Of a DNA stretch of 64,000 bases, positions 14,364 through 29,955 are shown piece by piece. Numbering within the stretch: the stretch's first letter is position 1; each line of letters begins with the position of its first letter. Origin of the DNA: Pyrus communis (lineage: Eukaryota > Streptophyta > Magnoliopsida > Rosales > Rosaceae); the NCBI RefSeq assembly GCF_963583255.1, contig NC_084813.1:20950002-21014001 (forward strand), read 5' to 3'. Under the pieces are notes generated by a model, which had not been told where the DNA came from, did not search any database, and saw nothing but the letters and a program-made list of their open reading frames with translations. The position numbers and the translations under genes were made by a program.

Positions 14364-15490
14364 TGTTGATGCAAATTTCCGCTGTCTTCAATCTTGACGA
14401 AAGTGCACCTGCAAAACAATCAACACCTTTGATCAAAGACCTAAGCCTCACACGCTCGCGAGGTGGGGGGGGGGGGTTAGTCCAATGGATCTCCGATGCC
14501 TAAGTCAGTTTCTCTGAGGACAGTAAAGTGTTTGGGGCTTTTTTTAGGGTAGCAAAAGCTTCTAAAATTTGGTAGAATATGGGGTATATATAGGGGAGAG
14601 GGCCGGCCATAGTATTAGGGTTTTACCCTACACATGGCGGCATCTTATTGGCCTATGTTTATGGAGACATATTCTCAAGATATTAAATAGGAAATAGTAT
14701 CTTGCGATAATGGAGTAATTATCCCTAATTGATTTAAATTGGGATTACTTACTTGATTGGAGTCAATCTTCAATTGGAAATGTATTAAAGATAGGGTTTG
14801 GGTAATTAATCCTTATCTTTAATACTTTGACTTTTCCTTGCCAAGGGCAGGTGAGCTGTGGGCAGTCGTATTCAGCTGTTCGGACCTTCAAGGGTATGAA
14901 CTGTGCATGGGAGTATCAAAGGAGCCTGCCCATTTATTGGGGGCAATCTTGTATTTCTTGAGCAAAAGTCCACCTGTCGCCTTTAGAATTTTTGGGATTA
15001 TTTTAGGCTCTACAAATGCTCCCACACCTGCTGGGCTATGCATAGAAAAAGGGCAGTAGGTATAGAAATCCCAAGCTGCATAGGTTTGTAGGGTTGTTTC
15101 CGAATTTGAACTTGAACTCCTCTCTTGATATGGAGATAGACTTCTTCTAGGAAAAGGAAACCAATTGCCCCCAATACCCATTTAATTTTGCGTTAAGCAG
15201 GGGATTAAATAAATTTGGAGAACAATCATCATTCCGACAAGGCAGAGAGAAGCCAGAGGAAAAATTTTCCCTTCCCCTACCTTTCTTCTTCTCTTGCCCT
15301 TGCAAAGAGTTGTCTCTCGCTGTTCTTCTTCTTCGTGCGACACCAAGGTAAGAAAATTTTGAATTTTCTTCTTCTTAATTTTTTGGGAGTCTTAGGACTT
15401 GAAAAATTGGCTCGGCGGTGGCCGAGGAGGTGAGTCTGACGTAGCAAGGATGCCACGAGGCTGCTGTGCATGGTGGCCTTGTTTTTCTTT
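14364..15490 (-). mobile_element. 3' fragment of a second Tat-like gypsy element, reversed
   Basis: Read on the minus strand, CAGGTGTGGGAGCATT precedes an LTR start TGTAGAGCC, paralleling the CAGGTGTGGGGGCATT and TGTGGAGCC junction at 58520-58545. The LTR runs from 15014 down to 14364, ending AATTTGCATCAACA. To its right, about 15230-15480 reads on the plus strand like the antisense-gene 5' leader, including the splice-donor-like CACCAAGGTAAGAAAATTTT. The rest is missing. The family is clearly diverged from the 47021-59125 element. Confidence 0.65.
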
Positions 15491-16355
15491 ACATTTGGAC
15501 CTGGCCCTCCCCTAAAATTTCAAAGACCTGCCCTGCCTCGTCCAGTCTCTCTTATGAAAAAATTGGAACCGGCCCGTACCCACCCCGACCCGCGATTCCT
15601 AAACCCGTTTGCCCACCCCTAAATCAAACCCACAAAAAATTGATTATCAAATCAAGTGATTATCTGGTAAATTTTGTTTTCTTTTTTTAATATCCATTAA
15701 CTATTTCATGGAAAAGGCTTTGTATTGATTCATACCTTGCATGGAATGGTTGTTCTTCTATCCATTTCATATGTGATACTAAAAAAAGGGGTGTGCTATC
15801 CATACACTTCTTTTTACTTCTCAAACATCATTTTGATTTTTGTCTGTCGGATCGGATGAATTAAAGAAGATCAAATGACCGAAATTAACAAGGGGTGTGT
15901 GAGAAGTAAAAAATTCATATAAACTTTCTGTTGGAATTATATAATTATCTATTATCCAAATTATACATCTCCTTATATAAGAAGATGTATATAGTTTTGG
16001 TAATAGATATTAATCTACAAGGCCACAACACTTGATAATGATTTGTCCATTTTTTGTCAATTTTGAATTGATATGCAGTACCATCCAATCACAGTTTTTT
16101 ATACATATTAGTATTAACCAGTCAAATGGCTTTTAATTTTTAAACACCAAAAACTATTTGGAGCTTTGAGAAATTAAATATCAAATATCACATGACATTT
16201 AAATTAAATACAAACATTTTATTCTAATACATATTGAAAAATCGAACAAGAAACTAAAATAAATGCCACTATGTTAGTTGGCTAATAACCATCCAACATA
16301 TTATTTTTTTTAAGGGAAAACCATCCAACATGTATAAGTGTATGTGTTATGGTCT
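15490..16355. other. Spacer and 3' flank of TPS2
   Basis: No gene up to about 15950. From about 15960 the sequence aligns with the 3' flanks of TPS1 (about 980-1366) and TPS3 (about 35575-35932), including ATTGATATGCAGTACCATCC and TCACATGACTTTT-like blocks. The TPS duplication unit therefore extends about 350-400 bp past the stop codon. Confidence 0.65.
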
Positions 16356-19957
<3,602 letters not shown>

Positions 19958-20034
19958 CGAGAAGCAATGTGGCTGAATGCAAGAAGCTGAAGCTACTAGG
20001 AGTATGTATGTGAATTTGATATCAAAAGATGTAC

Positions 20035-20045
20035 ATATATATAGG
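20035..20045 (-). promoter_or_regulatory. TATA box of TPS2
   Basis: An ATATATATAGG run on the plus strand (CCTATATATAT on the gene strand), 78-88 bp upstream of the ATG. It aligns with the TATA boxes of TPS1, TPS3 and TPS4. Confidence 0.7.
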
Positions 20046-20061
20046 CAGTGATGCATGGTAT

Positions 20062-20213
20062 GCGTGTTTCTCGTGCTGTCTTGGTTCATATTATTTTCGA
20101 TCAAGCTCATGCTTCTCGTCAGCATGTCTTTGTTACTGCATGTTTCTCGTGCTCTCTTGTTTCAAATTATTTTCGATCAAGCTCATGCTTCTGGTCAGCA
20201 TGTCCTTGTTGCT
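20062..20213 (-). repeat. 76-bp tandem duplication just upstream of the TPS2 TATA box
   Basis: Units 20062-20137 and 20138-20213 share TGTTTCTCGTGCT, ATTATTTTCGATCAAGCTCA and CAGCATGTC. TPS4 has only one matching block (about 45550-45590), so the second unit was gained in the TPS2 lineage. Its position makes it a candidate for altered expression. Confidence 0.85.
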
Positions 20214-20614
20214 TTGTTTTGTGGTCCAACATGTCCCAGTTTCTAGGACTTCTAACCTCGTGAAGGGCTAGGCCCGTATGTCATCGAAGAAAAAGAGGTT
20301 GCATGCTTTTAAGGGTGAAAATTAAAAATGTGAGTACTCCTCAGCTAATGATTTTTCAATTTCACGTGTTTTGTGGTTATGTTTTATTTTTAGTTTTAGT
20401 TATGTTACAGTCTTATATACTTTGAGAGCGGCTAGACCCACCCATTTATTTTATTTTCTTATTCACTTTATATCACCATCCATCGTATTTCTATTTTTAA
20501 AACATAACAGCTTCTTCACCCGTTCACCTCCAAGGCGGAGCCACATAGAGGCCATGTGAGGCCTAGGCCTATCTTGAAATTTACTAATATATAGTTATTG
20601 CCTACTAAGTTTGG

Positions 20615-20823
20615 CGGATGAGGATCATCTTTAGATCCTCTTTGTGGAGATTTGGAGGATTAATTCATCGTATTCATTTACCATACATTGTGCGATCAGT
20701 TTTCATTAGATATTGTTTATATTTAATTTTAAATAATTTATTACCGCACGATGTACGATAAACGGACACAATAAATTAATCCTCCAGATCCCTACAAAGA
20801 GGATCTAGCTAGAATCCCAATCC
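20615..20823. mobile_element. Foldback MITE upstream of TPS2
   Basis: Arms of roughly 80 bp, both carrying AGATCCTCTTTGT and GGAGGATTAAT, face each other. AAGTTTGG is repeated at 20607-20614 and 20824-20831, an 8-bp target duplication (9 bp with one mismatch). It lies about 650-870 bp upstream of the TPS2 start codon. Confidence 0.8.
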
Positions 20824-20831
20824 AAGTTTGG

Positions 20832-21061
20832 TAATAAAGAGCTTGTAGTGCATTGGTCTGTGCAGTTTGACAGTTCCACTGTCCCATGGGTTTGAAAGTC
20901 GTTGTCAACAACTTTTGTTTTGTTTTGTTTTGTTTTTTAAAACTAAACTTTATATTTATTATTAACCTTTTGTTTCACCATATAAAATCTAATTCCTTTT
21001 TTAGTCACATCATATAAGACAAGTTCTATACAAGTTAAATTAGAATTCAATTAATTATGTT
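20832..21061. other. Spacer with a duplicated segment flanking the copia element
   Basis: About 20860-20990 (TTTGACAGTTCCACTGTC, then GTTGTCAACAACTTTT) recurs in diverged form at 27428-27486, where the second copia element interrupts it, continuing at 32781. No gene. Confidence 0.6.
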
Positions 21062-21066
21062 TGAAT

Positions 21067-21335
21067 TATTGCAGTTCTATTGGATTAGAAATGTGATTGT
21101 GTAAAACCTAGTGTATCTAGAAGTATCTTTGTATATTCTCTTTAGTAGTTTAATTCATATTATAGTTGTAATCCTATTAGGCTAATGATTTAACCTTCCC
21201 TACTACTATAAATAAAGGCACAATAAGATGATACAAGACACACCTCGGAATTACATCTCTCTCTTCTCTCTTTGTTGCTGTTGACCTCTCTCCTTCTCTG
21301 TCCTAAATACAGTTGAGTCAAATAGGCCTACAACA
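21067..21335 (+). repeat. 5' LTR of the copia element
   Basis: Starts TATTGCAG (ancestral TG mutated to TA) and ends CTACAACA. It contains the promoter-like CTATAAATAAAGG. Confidence 0.9.
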
Positions 21336-22797
21336 TGTTATCAGCACACTCTTGCCAGAAGCTAAGAAATTGAAGGATCGTGGAAGAGGCTTTCTTCTAC
21401 AACATCAAAGACTTTCAATTATTTTTTACCAATCAGGTTCTTCTACAATAAATTAAGATATTTGGAAACACCTTGAAGCATGAAAACATTCCCCATCATG
21501 CATGAACCCCCTATATTTATATTTGCCTTCCAATTATATATATTGTATATATGTTCATATATTTTGTCAATATATATACTTGTTCATGCAATACGCAATT
21601 ATACTATGTGAAATTTGTGAGTCAAAGCATCGAAATCAATTTAGAAACAATTAGGGTATTCAACCCCTAGAATTCAAAAAAAAAAAAAAAAAAAAAAAAA
21701 GAAAAAAAAAGGATTTATGCAGCACCACGGCCGAATCATGTGGCGCCACCGCCAGACCACCGCACTGGCCTACAGCCTAGTCGCGTGGAGAAAACCTTTG
21801 GAACAGTGTTGTTTTTGACACCTTGGACCGATCGCAGCAACCTTTTAGGGTTACTGCCACTAAACTGCAACCAAGCCTAGGCTTGGGTTGAATTATAAAC
21901 GAGCTTGAAGACTTGGCCCACACTAACATGCTTCAAGCCTGCTAGGTTCGTTCCATTGACTCGGCCCATGTGGCTGGGCTTGCCTAGACTAGCCCAAACC
22001 AAAGCTAGCTTTGTTGGGCTTTGCGCGCACCCATACCTCAGGCCAGGCCCAGGCTTCAGGCCAGCCCCATGTTGGGCCCCTGCACCCACGCCATTTTTGG
22101 CCCAAAATCCAGCAATTTTGCTGCTGGGCTTATCCCAGCCACATAGCATGTGGCTTGCAGCCTTGTTTGGGTTGCTCCATAGCCACCCGAGGCCCAATAT
22201 GCCCTTTACGGTTTTGCCCTACTCATAACACCTATGTCCACCGTAATTGGGTTATGGTTTTTCGAATCCAATACTATTTTTTGGCATTCTCTATAATATT
22301 AACCCGAATGTTGCAATTATTTTTGCTTCTATAATCAACCCCGAATAGTCCCGATCTATTGAATTAATTAAAGTGACTAACAGTCTATTAATCTGACAAT
22401 TAATTCAAAATTATTGGCTTGAAGCTCACTTTTGGCAACTAACGATTCAACAAATTATTTCGTTTCTTTGAACCGTTGTCTATCTTTCGTAGTTCCGAAG
22501 CACTTACACTTGGGTTTCTGAAGCAATCCACAAATCCACTACACTTTATCATATATTGTATTATGTGTTCTTGCAGGCACCCTTATATATGAACTGAAGG
22601 TTCATAACTAAATCGAACTTGTAGTTTCGAATTTAGTGCCTTTGAAGTTTTCATTCAAAACTTACCACACATGAAACCTATAGCTTTCATGCTTAAATTA
22701 AACCAATACATATCTATAGAACCCGAATGTTCTATGATATATGTCTATGGCTTTCCATATAACTAACCATATTTTGTTGTACCCTCTGTTTAGGGAC

Positions 22798-23798
22798 ATG
22801 TTGAACTTCAACAAGCTCGATTTCATTACTCTAGAAGTCTCTAGAAGAAACTACCTGAAGTGGGTTCAAGACGTGAAGCTCCATCTTACTGCAAATAGTC
22901 TTAGAGCTACTATTGAGGAATCTACAGACGATGCACCCATTGACGAAGCTTAAAAAGCTACTGCTATGATCTTCATCCGCAGACACATTCATGATGCACT
23001 GCAGATTGAGTACCTTACAAAGGAGGATCCACATACCCTCTGGCTCGTTTTGGCCAATCATTTCGATCACCAGAAAAACATTTACTTGCTTGAAGCAAGA
23101 CACGACTGGCAACATTTACGCTTCCAAGACTTTAAGTCTATGAATGAATACAACTCTGAAATTTGTAGAATCCGACAACTACTTAAGTTCTGTAACGAAG
23201 ACTTAACGGAACATGATCTCTTGGAGAAGACCTATTCGACCTTCAATGTCACAAATATTGTCCTGTAACAACAATATAGGGCACTGAAGTTCACCAAATT
23301 TTCAGATTTGATATCTTTTTTCCTTTTCGCTAAAAAGTAGAACTGGCTTTTGATGCAGATTCATCAAGCTCGACCCACTGGTTCGAATGCTACGCCTAAA
23401 GCGCATGCAACCAATTCTAGTAGCCACAACCAATGAACATCCCGTCGTGACCATGGAAAAGGGCAGCAAGCCCCACCACGGGCCCAAGATCAACAAAATA
23501 GAGGCCACCCAAGAAAGGAAATTTGACCCAAAAACGCCAATCCTTTTCCCCTAAGGCCTCAAACTTCAAGAACAAAGGAAAAGCTACCGTTCAATCAACT
23601 TCCACTGAACTGGACATGTGTTATCGATGTGGATCAAAGGATCATTGGTCACACGTATGCCGAACTACCCCCGAGGCTATTGCCAAGTATCATTCCCGTT
23701 GTGAGTCTAACTTTGCGCTTGTAGAACTTCTTGAATATACTACTACAACTCTGGATGTTTTAGATTTTCAGGTTACATCTGCTCTTATGAAAGAATAA
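22798..23798 (+). pseudogene. copia gag with zinc knuckle, interrupted
   Basis: The reading frame starts MLNFNKLDF and passes through YLKWVQDVKLHLTAN and ARHDWQHLRFQDF, characteristic of copia gag. It has in-frame stops near 22951, 23266 and 23337 and a frameshift by about 23520. Near the end, CYRCGSKDHWSHVC is a perfect CCHC zinc knuckle (C-x2-C-x4-H-x4-C), which binds retrotransposon RNA in the particle. The frame ends at 23798. Confidence 0.85.
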
Positions 23799-23975
23799 AG
23801 TTTTATTTTTCTAAGACATGTTAGGGTGTTTTTACACCCCTAGTGGCCGAACCCCCCCTTTAAATTTTAGGTTTATGGTTTAATTTTTGGACAATTTTTC
23901 TAAGTATTTGGAATTATTTGTCTGGTTTTGGTTTGCTTTGAATTATGGATATTATTTCTCAAATTGATTAATTGA

Positions 23976-26900
23976 ATGAATGGCATTATATTTATGCATG
24001 TGACCGATTCAATTAATTTATTTCTAGGTATGACCAGTGGAGAAGTTAGTTGTCTAGCTGATAGTGCCACCACGCACACCATATTGCGTGAGAAACACTA
24101 TTTTACTAACTTTGTACCTAAAAAAGCACCTCTGACAACCTTCTTAGGCCCATCCAACATGATAAAAGGATACGGAAAGGCCCGTATTATTTTGTCCAAT
24201 GGTACTGAATTAACCATTAAAGAGGCACTCTATTCTCCACATTCCGAAAGAATGTTGTTGAGTTTTAGAGATATTCGAGATAATCAATATCATGTTGAAA
24301 CAACTGAAGAGAATGGTTCTGAATTTCTTTATATCAAATCTTACGAATATTGCTAGAAGCGTATTCACGAGAAGCTGGAATGTCTCCTGAGTAGGTTGTA
24401 CATAACAACCACTCGCGTCGTTGAGACCCATCACATGACCGACCCTATGGCCAAATTCTAGAACACTTTGCTGATTTGGCATTATTGAATGGGACATCCC
24501 GGACGAGATAAATGCACCGTATCCTCAAAACATCACATGGGCATCACTTAAAATCTTATCCCGGCCATTTGCTTTACAAAGCATGCTCCCTTGGGAAGCT
24601 GACCATTCAACCGTCACTTATAAAGATTATTCACGACCCCCCTAAGTTTCTTCAGAGAATTCAAGAGGATATTTTTGGACCTATCCAACCAACATGCGGG
24701 CCATTTAGATACTTTATGGTGTTGCTTAATGCATTGACGCAATGGTCACATGTTTGCTTATTGTCCACAAGCAATGCTGCATTTGCAAAACTCCGAGCAT
24801 AAATTATTAAGCTTAAGGCTTACCACCTTAATTGTAGTGGATTACTCCCACTATGTCTTATTTAGATCCCCGCACCTCCCAGTCTGAAACTGAAATGCAA
24901 CGTATTCTAGATCTTCAAAACATCACTCAAAGCATGCCAGATGCTTTTACTGATCTAGCAAAGGTGACGAGATCTCATATACCCACTGCAAACGCACTTG
25001 CAAGGATGGTCATACGCCGTAACATTGCCTTGGAAGGCCGTACCATCCTCGAGGGTGGGGCGGCCATATCTTCCACACGGCAAGTTACATTGGCGACTAG
25101 CCAATCACATGCTCTTACCCTGAAACGTGGCAGGCTCCATGGTTCAAAGGATTCACAACCCCAGAAGAGGAAAACGGCATATTCCAGATTGCTGTGTGTC
25201 TTAGATGAGACTTACCGGCCTCCTGAGAATTGTGAGATTTTGGTCCATTACGCAGTATTTGATGAGGTTTAGAATCAAAATGAGATGATTGTTGAAGATG
25301 CATTTACGTATACCGTTGCTTCTGACATCATGCTTGGCGATGACATTGAGCCATGTTCCGTTAATGAATGTTGACGTAGAATGGATTGGTCAAACTAGAA
25401 ATAAGCAATCCAGGTCGAACTTGATTCACTCACGAAACGTAAGGTGTTTGGGCTTGTAGCTCCTGCTCCACCACATGTGAAGCCCATGGACTATAAGTGG
25501 ATTTTTGTGAGGAAGCGTAATGAGAAGAATGAAATAATGCGATACAAAGCACGCCTCGTAGCACAAGGTTTCTTCAACACCCTGGGATTGATTACGAAGA
25601 GATGAATTGCCCCAAAATGGACGTCATAACGTTCCGCTACCTTATCAGTTTGGCAATTTCCAAAAAACTGAATATATAGCTTATGGACATGGTAACTTCG
25701 TATCTTTATGGGGATCTAGATACGAAAATGTACATGAAAGTTCTAGAAGGATTTCCATTGACTGGTTCAAATCATTTTAGACCACGAAACACCCTCTCGA
25801 TTAGATTGAGGAAATCACTCTACAGATTGAAGCAATCTGGCGGATGTGGTATAACCATCTGAGTGAATATTTGACAAGTCATAGTTATGTGAATACAAAC
25901 TATGCCTATGCATGTTCATCAAGAAGTTATATTCCAGATTTATGATCATTGTAGTTTATGTCGACGACATGAACCTCATTAGAACTCCCGCAGAGCTTGA
26001 GGAAATTACTGCTTTCTTGAAATCAGAATTTGAGATGAAAGATCTTAGGAAAACTCGATGTTGTCTTGGCCTGGAGATCGAGCATTGTTCGGATGGAATC
26101 CTAGTACATCAATTGGACTACACCAGAAGATGTTGCGACGTTTTAATGAGGATAAAGTGAAGCCTTCGAGTTCTCTTATGGTCATTCTGACTTTAGATGC
26201 TAAACGAGATTCCTTCCATCCAAAGAAGGATGAATAAGAGAATTTGGAGCTTAAAGTTCCATACCTCAGTGCAATTGGTGCTTTATTGTACTTGGCTTAA
26301 TGCACTAGACCTGATATCTTCGTCGTTATTAATCTTTTGGCTAGATACAACAATATGCCTACACGCAGACACTGGAATAGTGTTGAAGACATTTTCCGCT
26401 ATCTCAAGGGTACGACAGATTTAGGTTTGTTCTACACCCATGAATCCTTGAGAGGAACTCCCACCCCCTCAATCCTCAATCTGATTCCTGCCTCATTGGT
26501 TACACATATGCTGGTTGTCTGTCTGACGTACATAGGGCATGTTCTCAAATGGATTATATCTTTACTATTAGAGACATCATTATATCTTAGAGGTCTACCA
26601 AGCAAACGCTAGTTATGACTTATTCGAACCATGCTAAGATTCTCACCCTGCATGAAGCATTGCGTGAGTGCTTATGGTTGAGAGTAGTCATGGAACATAT
26701 TTGAAGCACTAGTGGTCTTTCTTCCGTTGTTGACTTTTCTACGACGATCTTTGAAGACAATGTAACATGTATCGAGAAGTTAAGAAGTGATACATCAAGG
26801 GAGACAACACCTCGAACATAGTGCCGAAGTTCTTTTATTCTCACCAGCAACAACATTATCAGACCATTGAAGTTAAGCAAATTTGTTCCCAAGACAACTT

Positions 26901-26997
26901 GGCTGATTTATTCACCAAGTCATTGCCCAAGTCTACTTTTCAAAAGCTCGTCCAAGTAATCGGTATGCTTAAATTATCTGAGTTGAATTGCTTGTAG
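23976..26997 (+). pseudogene. copia pol (protease, integrase part, RT, RNase H), degenerate
   Basis: Protease is recognised by CLADSATTHTIL (about 24050). The pre-integrase and start of integrase follow to about 24800 (FGPIQPTCGPF, ALTQWSH). The frame then passes almost directly to the linker before reverse transcriptase (MPDAFTDLAKVTRSHIP, about 24930), so the D,D,E core and its C-terminal region are deleted. Reverse transcriptase shows YVDDM at about 25955-25970 and LGLEIEHCSDGI. The RNase H tail DNLADLFTKSLPKS is near 26890-26940. Many stops and frameshifts are present. Confidence 0.85.
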
Positions 26998-27133
26998 TTC
27001 TCTTATTTAGAAGTTATGTCTAACTCAGGAGGAGTATCTTGAAGCATACTCACTTGATCTTAATGTACTCTACCTTATCTGCTGAAGATCTGATACGATG
27101 CTTTGTTTGAGTATTTACACACTCAAAGGGGAG

Positions 27134-27401
27134 TGTTGCAGTCCTATTGGATTAGGAATATGATGGTGTAAATTCTAGTGTATCTAGGAGTATATTTGTA
27201 TATTCCCTTTAGTAGTCTAATTCCTATTAGAGTTGTAATCTTATTAGGGTAAGGATTTAACCTTCCTTACTGCTATAAATAAAGGTACAATGGGGTGATA
27301 CAACACACACCTCAGAATTACATCTCTCTCTTCTCTCTCTGTTGTTGCCGGCCTCTCTCCCTCTCTGTCCTAAATACAGTTCAGTTAATAGGCCTACAAC
27401 A
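27134..27401 (+). repeat. 3' LTR of the copia element
   Basis: Starts TGTTGCAGTCC and ends CTACAACA. Directly preceded by the polypurine tract AAAGGGGAG. Confidence 0.9.
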
Positions 27402-27487
27402 TGAATTAATATCTCAGGGTAATAGTTTGACAATTCCACCATCTTATGGGTTCTAAAGTTGTTGTCAACAACTTTTTGTTTTTTTTT

Positions 27488-27840
27488 TGTTGTAAAATCG
27501 ATGGTGTGTGCAGTGGAATAAATAAAACAAGACACAAAATTTACGAGGTTCCTCTATAGTCAGTATGACTGGAGTACGTCCTCGGTGCAGTGGTGGTGTT
27601 TTCATTATATAATATGAAATAATAGGAGTACAAAAGTAACTCTCTCTACTATCTCCTCTCCTTTTCCTCCTTTTTCTCTCTTCTTCTACCGTAAGCCTTA
27701 TAGCTTCTACACCCTCGTTCATTTTATAAGCAAAGAGAACATTATTCACTTTACAAATTTTCTACAAATGAATAGTGAAAATACTGTTCATAAATAGTAA
27801 CAAACTATTCATATGGGCCATCCACATATTATTCATAACA
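27488..27840 (-). repeat. 3' LTR of the minus-strand copia element
   Basis: Matches 32445-32780 along its length. On the minus strand it starts TGTTATGAATAATATGTGG and ends TTTTACAACA. Confidence 0.9.
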
Positions 27841-28080
27841 CTTCCCTTTGGATGGCCACAAGTATTCGATTGACTCATTCAAATCTTGATCTGTTTTAGA
27901 TGCTCCCCCTGATGAGTATCTCCCCTTGATTTCAAATCATTTAGGCTGATTGTTAATCATTCTGCTTCAGTCTTTTAGCGAGAAGAGTTGCCGAAAAAAA
28001 AGGTGCTTTACTTGTTGTTAACTTTCCATAGGCTTGTTCTTGAACTGGGCTGGGGGGTCTTCTGATTTCCTCCAAAATTC

Positions 28081-28208
28081 TGAATTTACTTCATTTATCT
28101 AGAGCTAAATTTGATTCAAGGGTGGTGGACACTTGATCTTGAATTGAATTTACTTCATTTATCTAGAGCTAAATTTGATTCAAGGGTGGTGGACACTTGA
28201 TCTTGAAT
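28081..28208. repeat. Perfect 64-bp tandem duplication
   Basis: 28081-28144 is repeated without change at 28145-28208, starting TGAATTTACTTCATTTATCT. Identity of the units implies a recent event inside an otherwise old element. Confidence 0.9.
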
Positions 28209-29199
28209 TGAACTTGTGATTTCTTCAAGGACATTCGAGGCTTGATCTTGAATGACATTGGATTATGAGGAGCTTCACTTAGCAAGTGATCTTCGACTTT
28301 CTCAGGGATGAATTAGCACGTGTTTGTTGCGTTTGTCTCCACATGCTTTAATGTATCATTTTCACTTGCCTTATATGTTCCCCTTGCAGAACTGGTATCT
28401 TTCCTAGTTTTTCCCTATGCAGGTTCGACATCTTCTCTTGTAGTATTTGCTCATTGATGCAGGAGTGGAATGCGAACCTTGCATTTGAATGGTCCTTAAC
28501 TTCTTGGTGACTCATCCATGTGTGGCAACTTCAGTGTAAAAAGGCAACAACATGCCAATTATTCTGCGGTGTTGATGACTTAAGACCCAGCTCCATCAAC
28601 AGTTGAAGATAAATACTCGAGAGCCATTCTATGTAAGCAATCAAGAAAGGTTCCAAGCAGTTGGTTCCTTATCGAAAGTTTGAGTGGAGGTTCCAACATA
28701 TTGCTTTCTTTATCCTTGTTTTTGCAGGTAAGAACAAAGACAAAGGAAATGACATGGAGATTGCATGATATGAGATACTCTTACTCTTGTCCCTGATGAT
28801 ATGAGAGAATCTTGCTCTGGTGTGACTGGTTTTGAAGAGTTATTCTCGGAAAGGAAGAAAACTGAGTATTTCGAGATGCTTTGTTGAAGATGCATTCTCG
28901 AAGATGAGGAAGAGTTAGGTATTCTTGCAAGTTTGCCTTGTTATGGAGAACGAAGGTCGACATATATAGAGATTTTTCAATAGCAAGTAGTGTTGATGTG
29001 CATTTACTCTTATCAGCAACTGTGGTGTAATTAGAACAATAAGATTTACACGTTTTCAACTTTATCAGAGATCTTTGACAAAGTTGCACGTGATATCCAA
29101 AAGCTGAGATTGCGTCTGAGAAATGTTGATGAACTTTATCTTGAAAATCTGGCATTTGAAATTCAAAGAGCGGTGTCTCTTCGATTTTTGAACAAGTGG

Positions 29200-29250
29200 C
29201 TCTGTTGCCTCTTCTTTTTATAGAGAAATCAATTGTGTTCAAGAGTATGC
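29200..29250 (+). promoter_or_regulatory. Candidate TATA box for the plus-strand frame inside the copia element
   Basis: TTCTTTTTATAGAG (about 29211-29224) lies about 115 bp before the ATG at 29338. Weak by itself; supported by the gene-like arrangement downstream. Confidence 0.4.
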
Positions 29251-29337
29251 TCATAAAGTTGTTGCTTGTAGAAATTTTCCCTTTCTTGTACTTCTGAGAT
29301 TTTATTTGACCTCTTTTTTCCTTCATCATTTCTGAAA

Positions 29338-29955
29338 ATGGCTTGCCCATCTAACATTTGCTTAGATTTGAGTCTTAGGAGTGATACAGACGAGCAGCGT
29401 TAGGATAATATATGGCGCCCGTCCTTCTTATCTTCTAATGGTCCTCTTACGTTTGGGGACTCTGTGATGAAGAATAAAATAACCGCTATTGTGGTAGTTA
29501 GGAATCTTCTCACTCCAAAAGATAACAGAATCCTTTCAAAACGGTCTGATGAGTCGGCCGTTCAAGACTCATTGGCTTTTAGTGTTCAATGTACAGGCTT
29601 TGTATCCAATATGGGTCAACGCCTACTTGCTTGAACACACCAAGTTGAATCATTGATGGCTGAGGTGGCAAGTCTTAAACAAGATATCAGAAGGCTCAAG
29701 CACAAGAATAGAGTGTTACACATGCTTGCAAATAATTACTCGACGAGCATGAAAAGAAAGCTTGACCAGCTTCAAGAATTCGAAAGTCGGATTCAAAATG
29801 ATCACTAAAGATTCGTGGCTAGATTCCGAAGGCAATTGATGCCTTCCTCTTCTGGTGTTTTGTCAAGTAAAGGGGTGCCACATGATCAATCTCCAGTGCC
29901 TCCCCCTTCTGGGGTATTGCTGAGTACTGAGGCTTCACATAAGCAACCTTTGTGA
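29338..29955 (+). pseudogene. 205-codon unknown frame, antisense to copia pol, three nonsense codons
   Basis: From ATG 29338 to TGA 29953-29955 the frame is continuous over 206 codons, with only three internal stops (TAG, TGA and TAA at codons 22, 99 and 151) and no frameshift. It begins MACPSNICLDLSL and includes WRPSF and GPLTFGDSVMKN. A long helical segment follows (ESLMAEVASLKQDIRRLK, then MKRKLDQLQEF) that looks like a coiled coil. It ends in a Ser/Pro-rich tail repeating PSSSGV and PPPSGV and finishing SHKQPL. A plausible 3' UTR ends near 30048, where copia pol resumes on the other strand. I recall similar frames as repetitive hypothetical proteins in woody-plant genomes, but I cannot assign a function. 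Confidence 0.6.

Larger units (their letters stand above)
21067..27401 (+). mobile_element. Ty1/copia LTR retrotransposon, full length but degenerate
   Basis: LTRs are 21067-21335 and 27134-27401, with perfect 5-bp duplications TGAAT at 21062-21066 and 27402-27406. A primer-binding-site-like TTATCAGCAC follows the left LTR, and the purine tract AAAGGGGAG precedes the right one. The internal order gag, protease, integrase, reverse transcriptase, RNase H is that of Ty1/copia. All frames carry stops, and most of the integrase core is missing. By hand alignment the LTRs differ at about 32 of 268 positions, so this is not a recent insertion. Confidence 0.93.

Noticed and set aside
19958..20125. 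Longer N-terminus for TPS2
   Set aside because: The open frame continues upstream, but its ATGs are above the TATA box. No ATG in frame lies between the TATA box and 19957.
21877..22334. Overlapping frames of about 107 codons on both strands near 22000
   Set aside because: They lie in the GC-rich untranslated leader of the copia element before gag; frames on both strands reflect base composition.
28781..29350. 189-codon minus-strand open frame
   Set aside because: It is opposite the plus-strand unit's leader and start. It shows no copia domain or other recognisable protein texture and has no supporting context.
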